A stretch of 64,000 bases of DNA, taken from Rosa chinensis (lineage: Eukaryota > Streptophyta > Magnoliopsida > Rosales > Rosaceae). The position numbers were made by a program, and so were the translations under genes. The stretch spans positions 83,786,347 through 83,850,346 of the forward strand of contig NC_037089.1 of assembly GCF_002994745.2 (NCBI RefSeq), read 5' to 3'. Shown piece after piece: positions 21,726 through 32,680 of this stretch (position 1 is its first letter; every line of letters starts with the position of its first letter). The notes beneath the pieces were generated by a model. The model was not told the DNA's origin. It saw only the letters and a program-made list of their open reading frames with translations, and did not search any database.

Positions 21726-22537
21726 TGGAGAAGAGGCTCTTTTTCTTGGTGACTAAGTTATAATAACCCACCAGCAGGCCCAGTAGTCTTTTTTAATTAG
21801 TCCATAGGTCATTTGACTAAAGGAAACCGGAAGGAAACTGTATGTCCTTGACAGATCTCAATGTGAAGCCTGCCTTGCTTGACAAATGAGTCACTCTCAT
21901 GACTTGGTACCCAGTAAAACATGTGATGTAATTATGTGATTCACTTGAAATCGAGCGAACCATGATCTTAATATGACCCGGAATTTTTTTTTTTTTTTTT
22001 TTTTTTTAAGGAAAGGGGAGTAAGCGATATTAGCTTATCGGAGGCAAACAATGTAGGGAACATGTCCCACCCTCAAACCCGAAGGCAAAGGTTATACCCC
22101 ACTATAAGAACCCACTACATGTCCCCCTATTCACTTTATTAATAATAAAGAAGAAAAAAAAACCAGAATTTTAATACTTCGGTGCGCTATTGAACTGTAG
22201 CAGAATATGACAAACGTATTTGCCTCAATTAGTATTTTGTTGTATTACCACTGATCATATAGAAGGTGAAAGATTCTACTTTGCTATGGTTCTGTTTTTT
22301 TGTGTTGATGAGTATCCATCTCAAGTCATAGAGCTCTCTGTCATAGAAGTGAAAATGTGAGGTCTGAATCAAAGAGAGAAGATAAGATATTTGTGGTTAG
22401 CTAAATTACTATATAATTCTTGTATTTATTTAAAAAAAAATTATCTGGAGAGAATTGTATTGATTGATAATGAAAATTACAGAAGATTTGTATACCCTTA
22501 AATCTTTTAAGACAAAGAAAGATGATTCTGATAATAG
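21726..22537. other. Upstream flank of copy D
   Basis: No gene. It is homologous to 8.8-9.5 kb until 22537, where it jumps directly into the middle of AAA-ATPase copy E. It contains a W-box core (21813-21818) and a LINE tail (21984-22165). Confidence 0.55.
21981..22171 (-). mobile_element. Severely 5'-truncated LINE tail (about 180 bp)
   Basis: Poly(T) followed by the reverse complement of a LINE 3' end related to LINE 1 (CTCCGAGG-type and GGGACATGT-type motifs), bounded by a short duplication GAATTT (21981-21986 and 22166-22171). The uninterrupted site is seen in unit 1 at about 9072 (CCCGGAATTTAATACTTC). Confidence 0.75.
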
Positions 22538-23246
22538 TACTCCTTCCCGTTGCTGAACTTCATGAGGTCATTGATGATTTCCTCTTTCTTTTCTGGCTCC
22601 ATTGCTATCTCTCAAATGTTGCAGGGTGATCAAAGGCTACGGAGCTCCATTTCCTCGTTTTGTATCCAGAAACAGGATTGTTAATGTAAAGCTTCCTTTG
22701 CCTATGACTCACTGCTGTTGCCTTCCCTTCTTTTCTCACTTGGTCGAGGTAAGACCCTGTGACTATGTCCCTGTGGCGTCTATGGAATGTGAGCTTATAA
22801 CGTCTCTTCTCATCAGACTGAGTATAGAAAGGAAATGATGAAGATTGCCTTGGTGCGCTTTTCCTGGAAGCCCACCAGAGCTTAATGCCTTGGAATTCAT
22901 CAGTCACCTCTTCATTGTCATCCATGACAAGGACTAGAGACTTGCTACCCTTGACTTCTTTTGCTTTGAGCCGTTTTGCTTCTGTAGATGACTTGGTGCT
23001 GAGGTAGCTTTGGATGGAAGTGAACATGTCACTGCGCTTGTGCAACTCGCCGCCATATTCATCAAAGGAAATTTGGATGCAAGGGTACACACACCCAAAC
23101 CATTTTAAGGTATATCTTTGAATATGGCTCGGAAGTTGATAAGGAAAGTATCGGTTAAACATGGCATACGCAAACATCATACTTGCCAGCACTGAGCCCA
23201 GTTGAGGCCACAACCACATTTCTCTCATCATCATCCTCTTGAGCAT
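22538..23246 (-). pseudogene. AAA-ATPase copy E (type I), N-terminal fragment without ATPase core
   Basis: About 213 codons covering the anchor and AAA-associated domain are open. A one-base deletion then shifts the frame near 22608 (TTGCTATCTCTC versus TTGCTATGCTCTC in copy C), and homology stops at 22538. Walker A, Walker B and the C-terminus are deleted. The upstream region also lacks the TATATATAGAGTT segment of copies A and C. A short protein with anchor and N-terminal domain is formally possible, but the gene is most likely dead. Confidence 0.85.
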
Positions 23247-23689
23247 AGTTGGTTTGCTTATACAAGAATTAAGATACTTTATTGGGGGCCTTTCTAATAC
23301 AGACTCAATAAGGACTTAATTAAGCATACGTGGTCGGGCTTTGCCTCTGTGTTTTGTTCAGAATGGGGTATGTTGCATTTTGTTTATGTTTAGGTGAAGG
23401 TTATATTAGTATAAAACTATAAATGATCGAAGAAGGGTGAGCGTGCGTTGGTGTATGCTGTGTCTATGTGAATACATTATGCATCCTAGTCTATAATTTA
23501 CTGGTGGATGTGTCTCTTTGCCCATTGTCTCCTTGCTCAAGGCCGGCCAAGAATTTGCTTTCAAAATGGGTTAGTAAACCACTCAGAAATTCTCGACCGT
23601 AAACCCAATTCATTAGTACCCTGACATCACATACGAATGATGTCATAATCTTTCCTTCAACATGCACCATGCACATTCCTTCAAGACTT

Positions 23690-23691
<2 letters not shown>

Positions 23692-23725
<34 letters not shown>

Positions 23726-25970
23726 GAGAAAGGGATTAGGCGATATTAGTTCCTCGGAGACAGACAATGTAGGGCACAAGTCCCACCCTCAAACCCGAAG
23801 GTGAAGGGTCTGCCCCACTCTGGGAACCCACCGCCCGTCCCCCAACTCAATTTATTAAAATAAAGAAGAAGAATACATCGTCCAAGAGATAAAACAAAAT
23901 TAACAACGAAATAAAAGAGAGGGAAACTTCCCCCTCATGAACAAATCTACAAAAAGAAAAAACCAGCCACAAAGTGAAAACTGGACACACGAAATATGCC
24001 AGAATTGTGGTTGCGCCTGCATGTAGATGCATATGAAGCTAACTTTGCGCACGACCTCCTGGGAATAAAAGCCTCTGAGAAGGAGCGGGCAAGAAAGGCA
24101 GACGAACATAATCATCTCAGCAACCTGTGAAGCGATAACTTGGGAGTCCCAAAAAATCCGCCTGCAAGTACTTGTGAAGCTCTGCAGGAGGGCTAGGATA
24201 CCAGGTAAAAGAGTGTTTTGAAACACCTAAGTTTGCCATCTTATCTGCAGCTGCATTCCCTTCCCTAAAAATATGAGTTCTACGAAATTGCATTTGCTGA
24301 ATGTTCTTCAAGCAGTTTTGCCATCTAACTCTCAAGTCCCATGGAGGAGAGAAAGAGTTGGAGGAGAGAGATGCTAAAACACTAGTAGAATCACTTTCCA
24401 ACCACAGAGTAGTCCAACCTCTAGTGAAAGCAACTTCAATAGACACAATAACAGCATAAAGTTCAGCATAAAAGGAAGAATTGCAACCCAGAGGTTGGCA
24501 AAAACTCCCTAAATAAACCCCAGAAGCATCGCGAAAAACTCCTCCACAAGCTGCAGGACCAGGATTACCTTTCGCCAGACCATCAGTGTTAACTTTAACC
24601 CAAGGAGGGAGGGGGGATGCCATAGGACGCGTTGGATCTTGGGCGCTTTACGAGGCTTGGGGCACACCCCAAGGGAAGAGAGAAGGCGGGAATCCAGGAC
24701 GCCTTTATAGTAACCAGGAACAAGAGAACCGAATTGCCGAATCCATGCCATAATTGAACAACACAGTGTAGAAAAAGTAGGGGAACGATTATCAAACCTG
24801 AGTCTATTTCGCGCCTTCCAAATTTCCATGAAAGTAAGCAAACCAGCTGCCAACCACAAATTATAAAGCTGAGGGGAAAAACCCTTGTGACAAAAGCCAA
24901 CCCAAAAATCCAACAGAGAGTCATAAGCAGGAAATGAGGTTCCAAACTGAGTTGCCAGCCATCCCCAAAGATGTTGGGAGAAAGGGCAGTGTAAAAATAA
25001 GTGTAAAGCTGATTCTGCCGAACTGTTGCATAATTGGCAGATGGACACAATCGGAATCCCACCTCTTTTCAGCCGATCATCAGTGGGCAAGCGATCTAAG
25101 AGAATCCTCCAAGCCAAGAAAGAAAATCGTGGAGGAATGAAAGAATGCCAAATAGTAGAAGCCCAGTCTCTCAAAATAAAGTGTCGTCTAAGCAAGTTAT
25201 AAGAATCAGTGAAGGATAACTCTCCAGAGGCTGTAGACTCCCAAATGAGCATATCAGGTTCAGTGTCTAAAGGGAGACAGATATCAGAAATTTTCCTGTA
25301 CAAGTCTGGAAAGGTATCTAGGAAAAAGGAGGGAAACTGCCAAGAATGATCAGAGATGAAATCAGCCACACGTAGATCACTGAATCCTGACCAGTCGAAA
25401 AAACCCAACATATCCAAAATTGGATCTTGAAGCCATTTATCTTTCCAAAATGACACTGAACGACCATCTCCAATAATCCAACGACAATTGTGGGTGATAT
25501 GAAGAGCAATAGAGCGGAAGCCTGGCCAGATTGAGGATTTGCGGTAGCTCACTTTGGAACTAGATAATATAGGATAACGAGTTCGCATATAATCACCCCA
25601 TTGGCTCAAAGAAGTGAAAGAGTTCCATGCAAACCTTAAAACAGCTGCCGAATAAAGAGTTGCCAGGTCACGAATACCCACCCCGCCCTCTTTTTTCGGA
25701 GCACAAACTTGAGTCCAAGTAACAGTGACAATTTTCCGAGTCTCAATATTTCCAGACCATATAAAATTACGCGCCCATGTAGATAACTTCTTCACAAGGT
25801 ATGCAGGCCAATGATACACTGAAAAGCTATGAAGAAGCATACTTTGAAAAACAGATTGCACAAGTTGAGTGCGTCCAGCCATAGAAAGAAGCCTCCCCTG
25901 CCAACCCATTAACCTTGACTTAGCTCTATCGGCAATAACTTGGAGATGGCAGCTGCGGGGTTTTCCACAA
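23692..25970 (-). mobile_element. LINE 2, 5'-truncated, near-identical to LINE 1
   Basis: Minus-strand LINE of about 2.28 kb with poly(T) at 23692-23722 (its poly(A) end) and truncated 5' end at about 25970, within the reverse transcriptase (matching LINE 1 near 14476). Only scattered residue differences from LINE 1 are seen. No target duplication is present. Flanking sequences match positions 19472 and about 19922 of the C-D spacer, so roughly 450 bp of target is missing. Confidence 0.9.
24117..25970 (-). pseudogene. LINE 2 ORF2 C-terminal part (RT thumb, zinc finger, RNase H), frameshifted
   Basis: Contains MGWQGRLLSMAGRTQLVQS onwards, the CQLCNSSAES zinc-finger region and RNase H (VKVNTDGLAKGNPG, ESDSTSV). 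The RT part and the RNase H part are in different frames, joined at the same C-rich run as in LINE 1 (about 24615). The catalytic YADD region is upstream of the truncation and absent. Confidence 0.88.
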
Positions 25971-26110
25971 TTACAGTGGTTCCGTGAAACATGAACTTTT
26001 TATTTCATTAAAACTTATAAAAATGATCATTAATTGCTAAGCAAAATGTAAAAACTTCTAAATAATTCTTATTGCAGAATTCCAGATTATTTGAGTCTCT
26101 TTCCACATCT

Positions 26111-27730
26111 TCAATGGATGACTCCATTTTCTTTCCCATCTTGTTTGGCTGATGTTCCATTACATAATTTACATTTCACCACATCTTTAGCAGACTCGAC
26201 CTTTTCCTTCTCTTCTTTCTCTGGCTTCAATTTTGCTTCTTCCTCTTCCTTCAATTTTGCTTCTTTCTCTGCCTTCAGTTTGGCTTCTTCCTCTGCTTTC
26301 AGTTTCATTTCTTCCTCAGCCTTCACTCTTGCCTCCTCCTTTGCAGTCTCGAGAGCTTCAATCAAGGCCTTCAAACAAGAATCAGCACCCTCTATATCAG
26401 ATTTGGGCATCAAATTCTCTGCCACATCAGCTGGAGTCATGTTGGTCTCCCCCAACAACCGTTCAATGGTACCAAACAGTTCATGCGACTCTAGATCCAA
26501 ATAGTTCCTTGCAAGCACTTTGAATGCTTCATAGCAACAGTAGGACAATTCAATATGCTTGTCCATCCTTCCTCTTCTTATGAGAGCAGGATCAAGTTTG
26601 TCCACAAAATTAGTGGTAAACACAATGATTCTTTCACCTCCACAAGCTGACCAGATACCATCAATGAAGTTCAATAGCCCGGATAACGTAACCTCGCTTC
26701 GTTTGCTTTCTTCTCTTCCCTTCATTTTTTTAATCGGATCATTTTCCTCTGTATCTTCATCATCCTTCTCTTTCTCCTTCTTCTTCTTTCGTTGCCCCGT
26801 GAGATCAAGCGAGCAATCAATGTCCTCAATCACAATAATAGCCCTGTTTGGAGTCTCAATCAGCAACTTCCTCAGCTCAGTGTTGTTCTTCACCGTGGTC
26901 AGCTCAAGATCATAAACATCATAGTTCATGAGGTTAGACATGGCAGCAATCATGGTGGACTTACCAGTGCCTGGTGGCCCATACAGAAGATAACCCCGCT
27001 TCCAAGCCTTCCCTATTTTCGTATAGTAGTCTTTCCCCTTGCTGAACTTGATGAGGTCATTGACAATTTCCTCTTTCTTTTTCGGCTCCATTGCTATGGT
27101 CTCAAATGTTGCAGGGTGCTCAAAAACTACATGGCTCCATTTAGTTGCTTTGTAATAAGACCAATTCTCAGCTGGATTGTTAATGTAGAGCTTTCTTTGC
27201 CTGTTGCGCACTGCTATTGCCTTGCCTTGTTTCCTTACATGGTCAAGATAAGACCCCGTGATTATATCGCGGTGGCGTCTGTGGAAGGTCAGCTTATAAT
27301 GTCTCTTCCCATCGGACCGAGGATAGAAGGAGAATGAAGATTGTATAGGCTCGTTTTTCCTGGCAGCCCACCACAGCTTAATGCCTTGAAACTCATCTGT
27401 CACCTCTTCATTATCATCCATGGCAAGGACTAAAGACTTGCTGTCCTTGACATCTTGAGCTTTCAGCCGTTTCGCTTCTGTAGAGGACTTGGTGCTGAGG
27501 TAGCTTTGGATGGTAGTAAAGAGTTCACTGCGCGTGCGCCACTCGCCTGAATACTCATCAAAGGAAATATGGATGTACGGGTACACATAGCCGAACAATT
27601 TCTGGGTATATTTTTCGATAGGGCGTCGAAGTTGATAAGGAAAGTATTGTTGAAACATGGCATATGCAAACATGGCACTGGCAATCACTGAGCCCAGCTG
27701 AGGCCACATTTCTCCCATCATCATCATCAT
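26111..27730 (-). CDS. AAA-ATPase copy F (type II), intact
   Basis: 539-residue, single-exon AAA-ATPase, collinear with copy D. It has the N-terminal anchor, AAA-associated domain, GPPGTGKST, IIVIEDIDCS, IIVFTTNFVDKLDPALIRRGRMD and the C-terminal coiled coil. It differs by an extra N-terminal Met, a duplicated Lys-Glu in the linker (KEKEKDDED) and scattered substitutions (for example WAARKNEPIQSS against WASRKNPPKQSS). The TATA box lies at 27779-27786 and a TTGACT core at 27859-27864. LINE 2 sits about 140 bp beyond its stop codon. It is a likely functional paralogue of D with the same inferred role. Confidence 0.92.
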   Translation of the reverse strand: MMMMMGEMWPQLGSVIASAMFAYAMFQQYFPYQLRRPIEKYTQKLFGYVYPYIHISFDEYSGEWRTRSELFTTIQSYLSTKSSTEAKRLKAQDVKDSKSLVLAMDDNEEVTDEFQGIKLWWAARKNEPIQSSFSFYPRSDGKRHYKLTFHRRHRDIITGSYLDHVRKQGKAIAVRNRQRKLYINNPAENWSYYKATKWSHVVFEHPATFETIAMEPKKKEEIVNDLIKFSKGKDYYTKIGKAWKRGYLLYGPPGTGKSTMIAAMSNLMNYDVYDLELTTVKNNTELRKLLIETPNRAIIVIEDIDCSLDLTGQRKKKKEKEKDDEDTEENDPIKKMKGREESKRSEVTLSGLLNFIDGIWSACGGERIIVFTTNFVDKLDPALIRRGRMDKHIELSYCCYEAFKVLARNYLDLESHELFGTIERLLGETNMTPADVAENLMPKSDIEGADSCLKALIEALETAKEEARVKAEEEMKLKAEEEAKLKAEKEAKLKEEEEAKLKPEKEEKEKVESAKDVVKCKLCNGTSAKQDGKENGVIH

Positions 27731-27778
27731 CTTGAGGATAGTTGGTTGGATTCTCTGTGCTTAGAATCAAATTACTGG

Positions 27779-27786
27779 TATATATA
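27779..27786 (-). promoter_or_regulatory. TATA box of AAA-ATPase copy F
   Basis: TATATATA, about 50 bp upstream of the ATG at 27730. Confidence 0.6.
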
Positions 27787-27864
27787 GCGGAGAAGAGACT
27801 TTTCCTTGGTGACTAAGGTATAATAACCCCACCAGCAGGACCAGTAGACTTTCTTTATTTGACT

Positions 27865-29632
27865 AAAAGAGGTGTCTGTCTGCCGTGCTTGACAAATGAG
27901 TCTCGCTCATGACTTGGTTTGGAAATTGCATAGAAGAGAGATATATGTGATGGAAAATAGATATTCAACAAGTGATTCACTTGAAATCAAGTGAATCATG
28001 ATCTTAACATGACAGAAGAAGAAAAAATTCAAATATTCCGGTGCACTAGCGACTGTAGCAGAATATGACCAAACGTATTTGCCTCAATTAGTATTTTGTT
28101 GTATTACCACTGATCATATATAGATGGTGAACATGGAAAGATTCTACTTTGCTATGGTTCTGTTTTTTTGCGTTGATGAGTATTTAATATTTCCCTGGGT
28201 CGATCTTAAATCATAGGGCCCTTTGTCATAGGAGTGCAAATGTGAGGTGTGAATCAAAGAGAGAAGATAAGATGTGTGAATGAAAGAAGGTTACTTGTGT
28301 ACTTTTTTTTTTCCGACTAGATAGGTACTTGTGGACTTGTGGCTAGCTGAACTGCGGTATAATTTTTGTTTTTATTATATATATTTTTAAATATATAGTA
28401 TCTGGAGAGAACTGTACTTCATTGATAATGAAATTTACAGAAGAAGATTTGTATACCCTTAAATTTTTTTAGACAACTAACTCTTAACAAAGAAAGATGA
28501 GTCTGTTAATAGAGAAACAAACCCGTCGAAATTATGTGACATAGACCTGTAGTCAAATCATGCAAATAAACAACTTGTTCAAGGGGTTAACTTCATGTTT
28601 AACACCCTTATTTTTTCCACTAAATTATTTGACATAGACCTGTAGTCAACAATTTGCATGATAAACAACTTTTTCAAGGGGTTAACTTCATGTTTAACAC
28701 CCTTATTTTTCCACTTCTATTATTTTGAATTCCCTATTTTAACTTGTTATGCTTCTTTCTCTGTCTTTTTCGAATTCCCTGCCTCAACTTGTTTGCAATC
28801 TATATGACCCTAATATGACAAGGTTTATATCTTTATTTTTGGAGACGCGATGATGTAATACCCACTAGTCATCTGAGTGACCACATAGCGTAGGTGAAGA
28901 TAGAAAGATTCTAATTTGCTGCTTGGCTTTTGGTTTCTTGTGTACGTTTTCCATGAAGTAGCCACACAATTATACAAATTTGCAATGTGTAGGCGATGAC
29001 TAAGTCTGGCTGGCTATTTCCTCCGTACATACTGGTATGATCATAAATATAACTGAAGAAAGTAATGATTCTGATGATAAGATGCATGCACACTAATTTT
29101 TGAACACGGCAGTTAAAAAAGTTTAACTTGTTTGCAGTAGCTAGTAATAAGCATGTAGTACATAGATTTTTAACTGCATTTTTTTCTCCAGATTGATCTG
29201 AGATGAATCTGATTGATGCTGATGATGAAAGATTGCATGGCTCAGGTTAGTTCTCTGGAGGTATCAGTTACATTCTCAGTTACATGGTTAAATTAACTTT
29301 GCAGCTTTAATTAGTTTCCTATTCCTCAATGTTAATGCAAAATTTAGATCTTTCGTTGATGCATTTGTTTTCTATTATTGTGCTGATACGAGATTTTGAG
29401 TTTTCAATACTAAATGGTGTTCAAGTTGTTCCTCACGCTCTTTTGGATTACATTCTGAGATCTACTGTTAGTACCTTGGCAGTTTTAATAACTGCACATC
29501 AGGTGCTAGTTAACATTCCAAATCTAAGTTAGTTTTGTGAGATTAGGGAACTTGCTGAATATTGACATGTGGAGCTAGAATGATACATACAGCTATTTTT
29601 TACACAAGATTGAAGACCAAGAGTACAAAATC
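27865..29632. other. Upstream flank of copy F, no gene seen
   Basis: Homologous to the upstream flank of copy B (8.9-10.45 kb). It holds a local 93-bp tandem duplication (28529-28714) and, near its end, a 67-codon open stretch (29329-29532) whose relative also occurs at about 10,300-10,450. I do not recognise that stretch. Confidence 0.5.
28529..28714. repeat. 93-bp tandem duplication
   Basis: Two adjacent copies with a period of 93 bp, starting AAATTATGTGACATAG and AAATTATTTGACATAG. The matching site in unit 1 (about 9530-9620) has a single copy, so the duplication arose after the units separated. Confidence 0.75.
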
Positions 29633-30830
29633 CTAATTTCTTGCCCTCTTTTCATTGATTATCAAATGATCCTGTGGCGTCATCATTTTCTTCCTCTTTA
29701 GCTGATGATTTCTCACACTTCCTCCTTCCTCAGATTTTAACCTTGCATTCTCTTCTTCTTTTTCAAGAGCTTCGATCAGATCCTTCGGGCAGATTTCCAC
29801 ATTTTCCGGGCAGATTTCCACATTTTCCAGGCAGTTTTCAGCATCACCAGAAATGTTCTTGGGTGTCAAATGCTCTGCTACATCAGCTGGAGTCATATTG
29901 GTTTTTCCAAGCAAGCTACAAATGGTGCGAAACAACTGGTGTGCTTTGATTTCAAGGCAGTTTTTACTTTTTAGCCAGCACCTTGAACGCTTCAAACTGA
30001 CAGTGTGACAATTCTATGTGCTTATCCATCCTTCCTTTCCGAATGAGTGCTGCATCGAGTTTCTCCACATGATTAGTTGTGAAGACAATGAGCCTTTCTC
30101 CCCAACAAGCTGACCCCAGTCCATCAATGAAGTTCAGAATGCTGGAAAGAGTGACCTGATAGGGTTTGGTTTCTGTTTCTTGTATCCTAAGCTTTCCCCT
30201 TTCTTCCTCCTCCCCATTAGCTCTTCTCTTCCTCATTTGGCCTGAGAAATCAAGCGCACAATCAATGTCCTCTATAATAATGGATTTGCTTGATGTTTCT
30301 ATCAATAGCTTCCACAGCTCAGTGTTGCCCTCCACTGCAGTCAAGTCGAGAGCATAAGTATCATAACCCAAATGATTCGCCATGGCAGCAATTAGTGTGG
30401 ACTTGCCAGTTCCTGGAGGGCCAGAAAGGAGGTAACCTTGCTTCCATGCCCTCGCAATTCTTGCATAAAGCTTTCCTGATGTGCTAAATGCATTTAAGTC
30501 GAGGATAGTTTCCTCCTCCTTCTCTGGCTCCATGGCTAGTGTCTGAAATGTTGCTGGGTTCTGAAATCCTACATGGCTCCAGTGTGACTCCATGTTGGTA
30601 TAAAGCTTTCGTTGTGGATTCCTCAAATTTGGCTATTCCTTTAAGACATGGTTCAGGTATCGCCCAATTATGAGATCCCGATGCCTTTTATGGAAGCAGA
30701 GCTTGTAGTAAGAAGAATGTGTGTCTTTTTTAGCACCACTTCCTGAAATCCACCATACTCTAGCTCCTTCAAACTCATCCACAACCACTTTATACTCATC
30801 CATGCTAAGATCTAGGGAATTATACGTTTC
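29633..30830 (-). pseudogene. AAA-ATPase copy G, divergent pseudogene
   Basis: A diverged relative with Walker A GPPGTGKST, a shortened Walker B (SIIIEDIDCA), ERLIVFTTNHVEKLDAALIRKGRMDKH and MTPADVAEHL. Defects: the N-terminal anchor and first ~90 residues are missing, an in-frame TAG follows YLNHVLKE near 30633, and a frameshift lies near 29970-29990. The C-terminus has a small internal duplication (ENVEICP twice). It resembles other members of the family more than its neighbours and may be an older copy. Confidence 0.82.
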
Positions 30831-31105
30831 TTCTTACTACCAAGGCCATGGTTAGATCATATATAGTGTCTTTTCTTGGTGATCAGGGTATGACCCTCGA
30901 TCTCGATTTCATTGACTGAAATTAGAAAGCAGCAGGAAAGTGCATCTTCTTAAGCATTATCAAATCTGATTCGTTGATCGAATGAAGCCATCCACATGAC
31001 CTTTATGTTGAGATTTAAAAACTTCCTAGACTGTGAAAAACACAGGAGAGTTTACAAATTTATTAATTTACTTATGCACGAGGAATATGCATCTACCTGA
31101 CCTTT

Positions 31106-32626
31106 TCAGACACCATTTTCTTTAACTTCTTCACATAATCTTCCTTCAGCTGATGTTCCATTACATTTGACTTGCTCATTAGCAGTCTCATGTTTCTCCT
31201 TTGCTTCCTTCTCTGCTTTCAATTTTGCTTCTTCCTCTGCCTTCATTCTTGCCTCCTCCTTCGCAGCCTCGAGTGCTTCAATCAAGTTCTTCAAACAAGA
31301 ATCAGCGTCTTCAAAAACAGATTTCGGCATCAAGTTCTCAGCAACATCAGCAGGAGTCATATTAGTCTCCCCCAACAACCGTTGAATGCTTCCAAACAGT
31401 TTATGTGACTCCAAATCCAAATAGTTCCTAACAAGCACTTTGAATGATTCATAGCAACAGTAAGACAACTCAACATGCTTGTCCATCCTTCCTCTTCTTA
31501 TAAGAGCAGGATCAAGCTTGTCCACATAGTTAGTAGTAAACACGATCAATCTTTCACCTCCACAAGCTGACCATATCCCATCAATAAAGTTCAACAGCCC
31601 TGACAAAGTAACCTTGCTGGTTGTGGTTTCTTCTTCCCCACTCATTTTCTGAATCGGGTCCTTTACTTCCTTATCTTCCTCCTCTTTTTTCTTCTTTCTT
31701 TGACCAGTAAGATCAAGCGAGCAATCAATGTCTTCAATCACGATAATCGACTTCCCTGTTATGTCAATCAACAGCTTCCTCAATTCAGTGTTATCCTTGA
31801 CAGCCGTCAACTCAAGATCATAAACATCATAGTTCATGAGGTTAGACATTGCAGCAATCATGGTTGACTTCCCAGTTCCTGGTGGCCCATATAGAAGATA
31901 GCCTCGCTTCCAAGCCTTCCCGATTTTAGCATAGTACTCTTTCCCAGCGCTAAACTTCACCAGATCATTCACTATTTCCTCTTTCTTGTTTGGGTCCATT
32001 GCTAAAGTCTCAAATGTTGCAGGGTGCTCAAACATCACATGACTCCACTTCCCTTTGCCGCTGTTGTTGATGTAAAGCTTTCTTTGTCTATTCCTCATCG
32101 CAATCTCCTTCCCTTCTTTCCTAACATGATCAAGATAACACCCCATGATTACATCCCTATGTTGTCTGTGGAAAGTTAGCTTGAAATGTCTCTTCTCATC
32201 GTACTCAGGATAGAAAGAAAAGGAGTTCTTTTTGGACGAGTCTTTCATAGAAGCCCACCAGATCTTGATCCCTCGAAACTCCTCAGTAACTTCTTCATTA
32301 TCCGCCATGCCGAGAACCAGGGTGCTGCTCCCCTTGACATCATGAGCTTTCAGTCGTTTCGCCGTTGTTGATGACTTGGTGCTGAGGTAGCTCTGGATAG
32401 CAGAGTAGACCTCGCTGCGTTTGCGAAAATCATCAGCATATTCATCAAAGGTGATTTGGATGTAAGGGTACAGAAATCCGAACAATTTGTGGCTATATCT
32501 TACAACAAGGCCCTGAAGATTGTAGGGCAAGTATTGTTTACATATTGTATAAACAAACATTACAGTGGCAATCAGAGAGCCTAATTGAGCAAACATTTCA
32601 CCCATCATCTTCATCTTCCTCTGCAA
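31106..32626 (-). CDS. AAA-ATPase copy H (type III), intact
   Basis: 506-residue single-exon BCS1-like AAA-ATPase. Residues about 12-30 form a hydrophobic anchor (QLGSLIATVMFVYTI), about 60-210 the AAA-associated domain, Walker A GPPGTGKST is at 247-255, Walker B IIVIEDIDCS at 294-303, and the sensor and Arg region ERLIVFTTNYVDKLDPALIRRGRMD at 358-382. A shorter Glu/Lys/Ala coiled coil (450-485) follows. It shares most of its sequence with D and F but is clearly more distant than they are from each other, so it predates the two-gene unit. The ATG at 32626 is first in frame; MKMMGEM a few codons on is an alternative. A long (AT)n tract lies 16-53 bp upstream. Inferred role: membrane-bound ATP-driven remodelling, probably stress-linked. 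Confidence 0.92.
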   Translation of the reverse strand: MQRKMKMMGEMFAQLGSLIATVMFVYTICKQYLPYNLQGLVVRYSHKLFGFLYPYIQITFDEYADDFRKRSEVYSAIQSYLSTKSSTTAKRLKAHDVKGSSTLVLGMADNEEVTEEFRGIKIWWASMKDSSKKNSFSFYPEYDEKRHFKLTFHRQHRDVIMGCYLDHVRKEGKEIAMRNRQRKLYINNSGKGKWSHVMFEHPATFETLAMDPNKKEEIVNDLVKFSAGKEYYAKIGKAWKRGYLLYGPPGTGKSTMIAAMSNLMNYDVYDLELTAVKDNTELRKLLIDITGKSIIVIEDIDCSLDLTGQRKKKKEEEDKEVKDPIQKMSGEEETTTSKVTLSGLLNFIDGIWSACGGERLIVFTTNYVDKLDPALIRRGRMDKHVELSYCCYESFKVLVRNYLDLESHKLFGSIQRLLGETNMTPADVAENLMPKSVFEDADSCLKNLIEALEAAKEEARMKAEEEAKLKAEKEAKEKHETANEQVKCNGTSAEGRLCEEVKENGV

Positions 32627-32639
32627 ATGAAGAGATGTG

Positions 32640-32641
<2 letters not shown>

Positions 32642-32679
<38 letters not shown>
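32642..32679. promoter_or_regulatory. (AT)n tract in the promoter of copy H
   Basis: About 19 AT dinucleotides, 16-53 bp upstream of the ATG of copy H, where its paralogues have a simple TATATATA. It probably includes the TATA box and would be length-polymorphic. Confidence 0.6.

Positions 32680-32680
<1 letters not shown>

Noticed and set aside
16700..23720. Inversion between oppositely oriented LINE 1 and LINE 2
   Set aside because: Genes C, D and E between them keep the same orientation as the rest of the cluster, so no inversion is needed.
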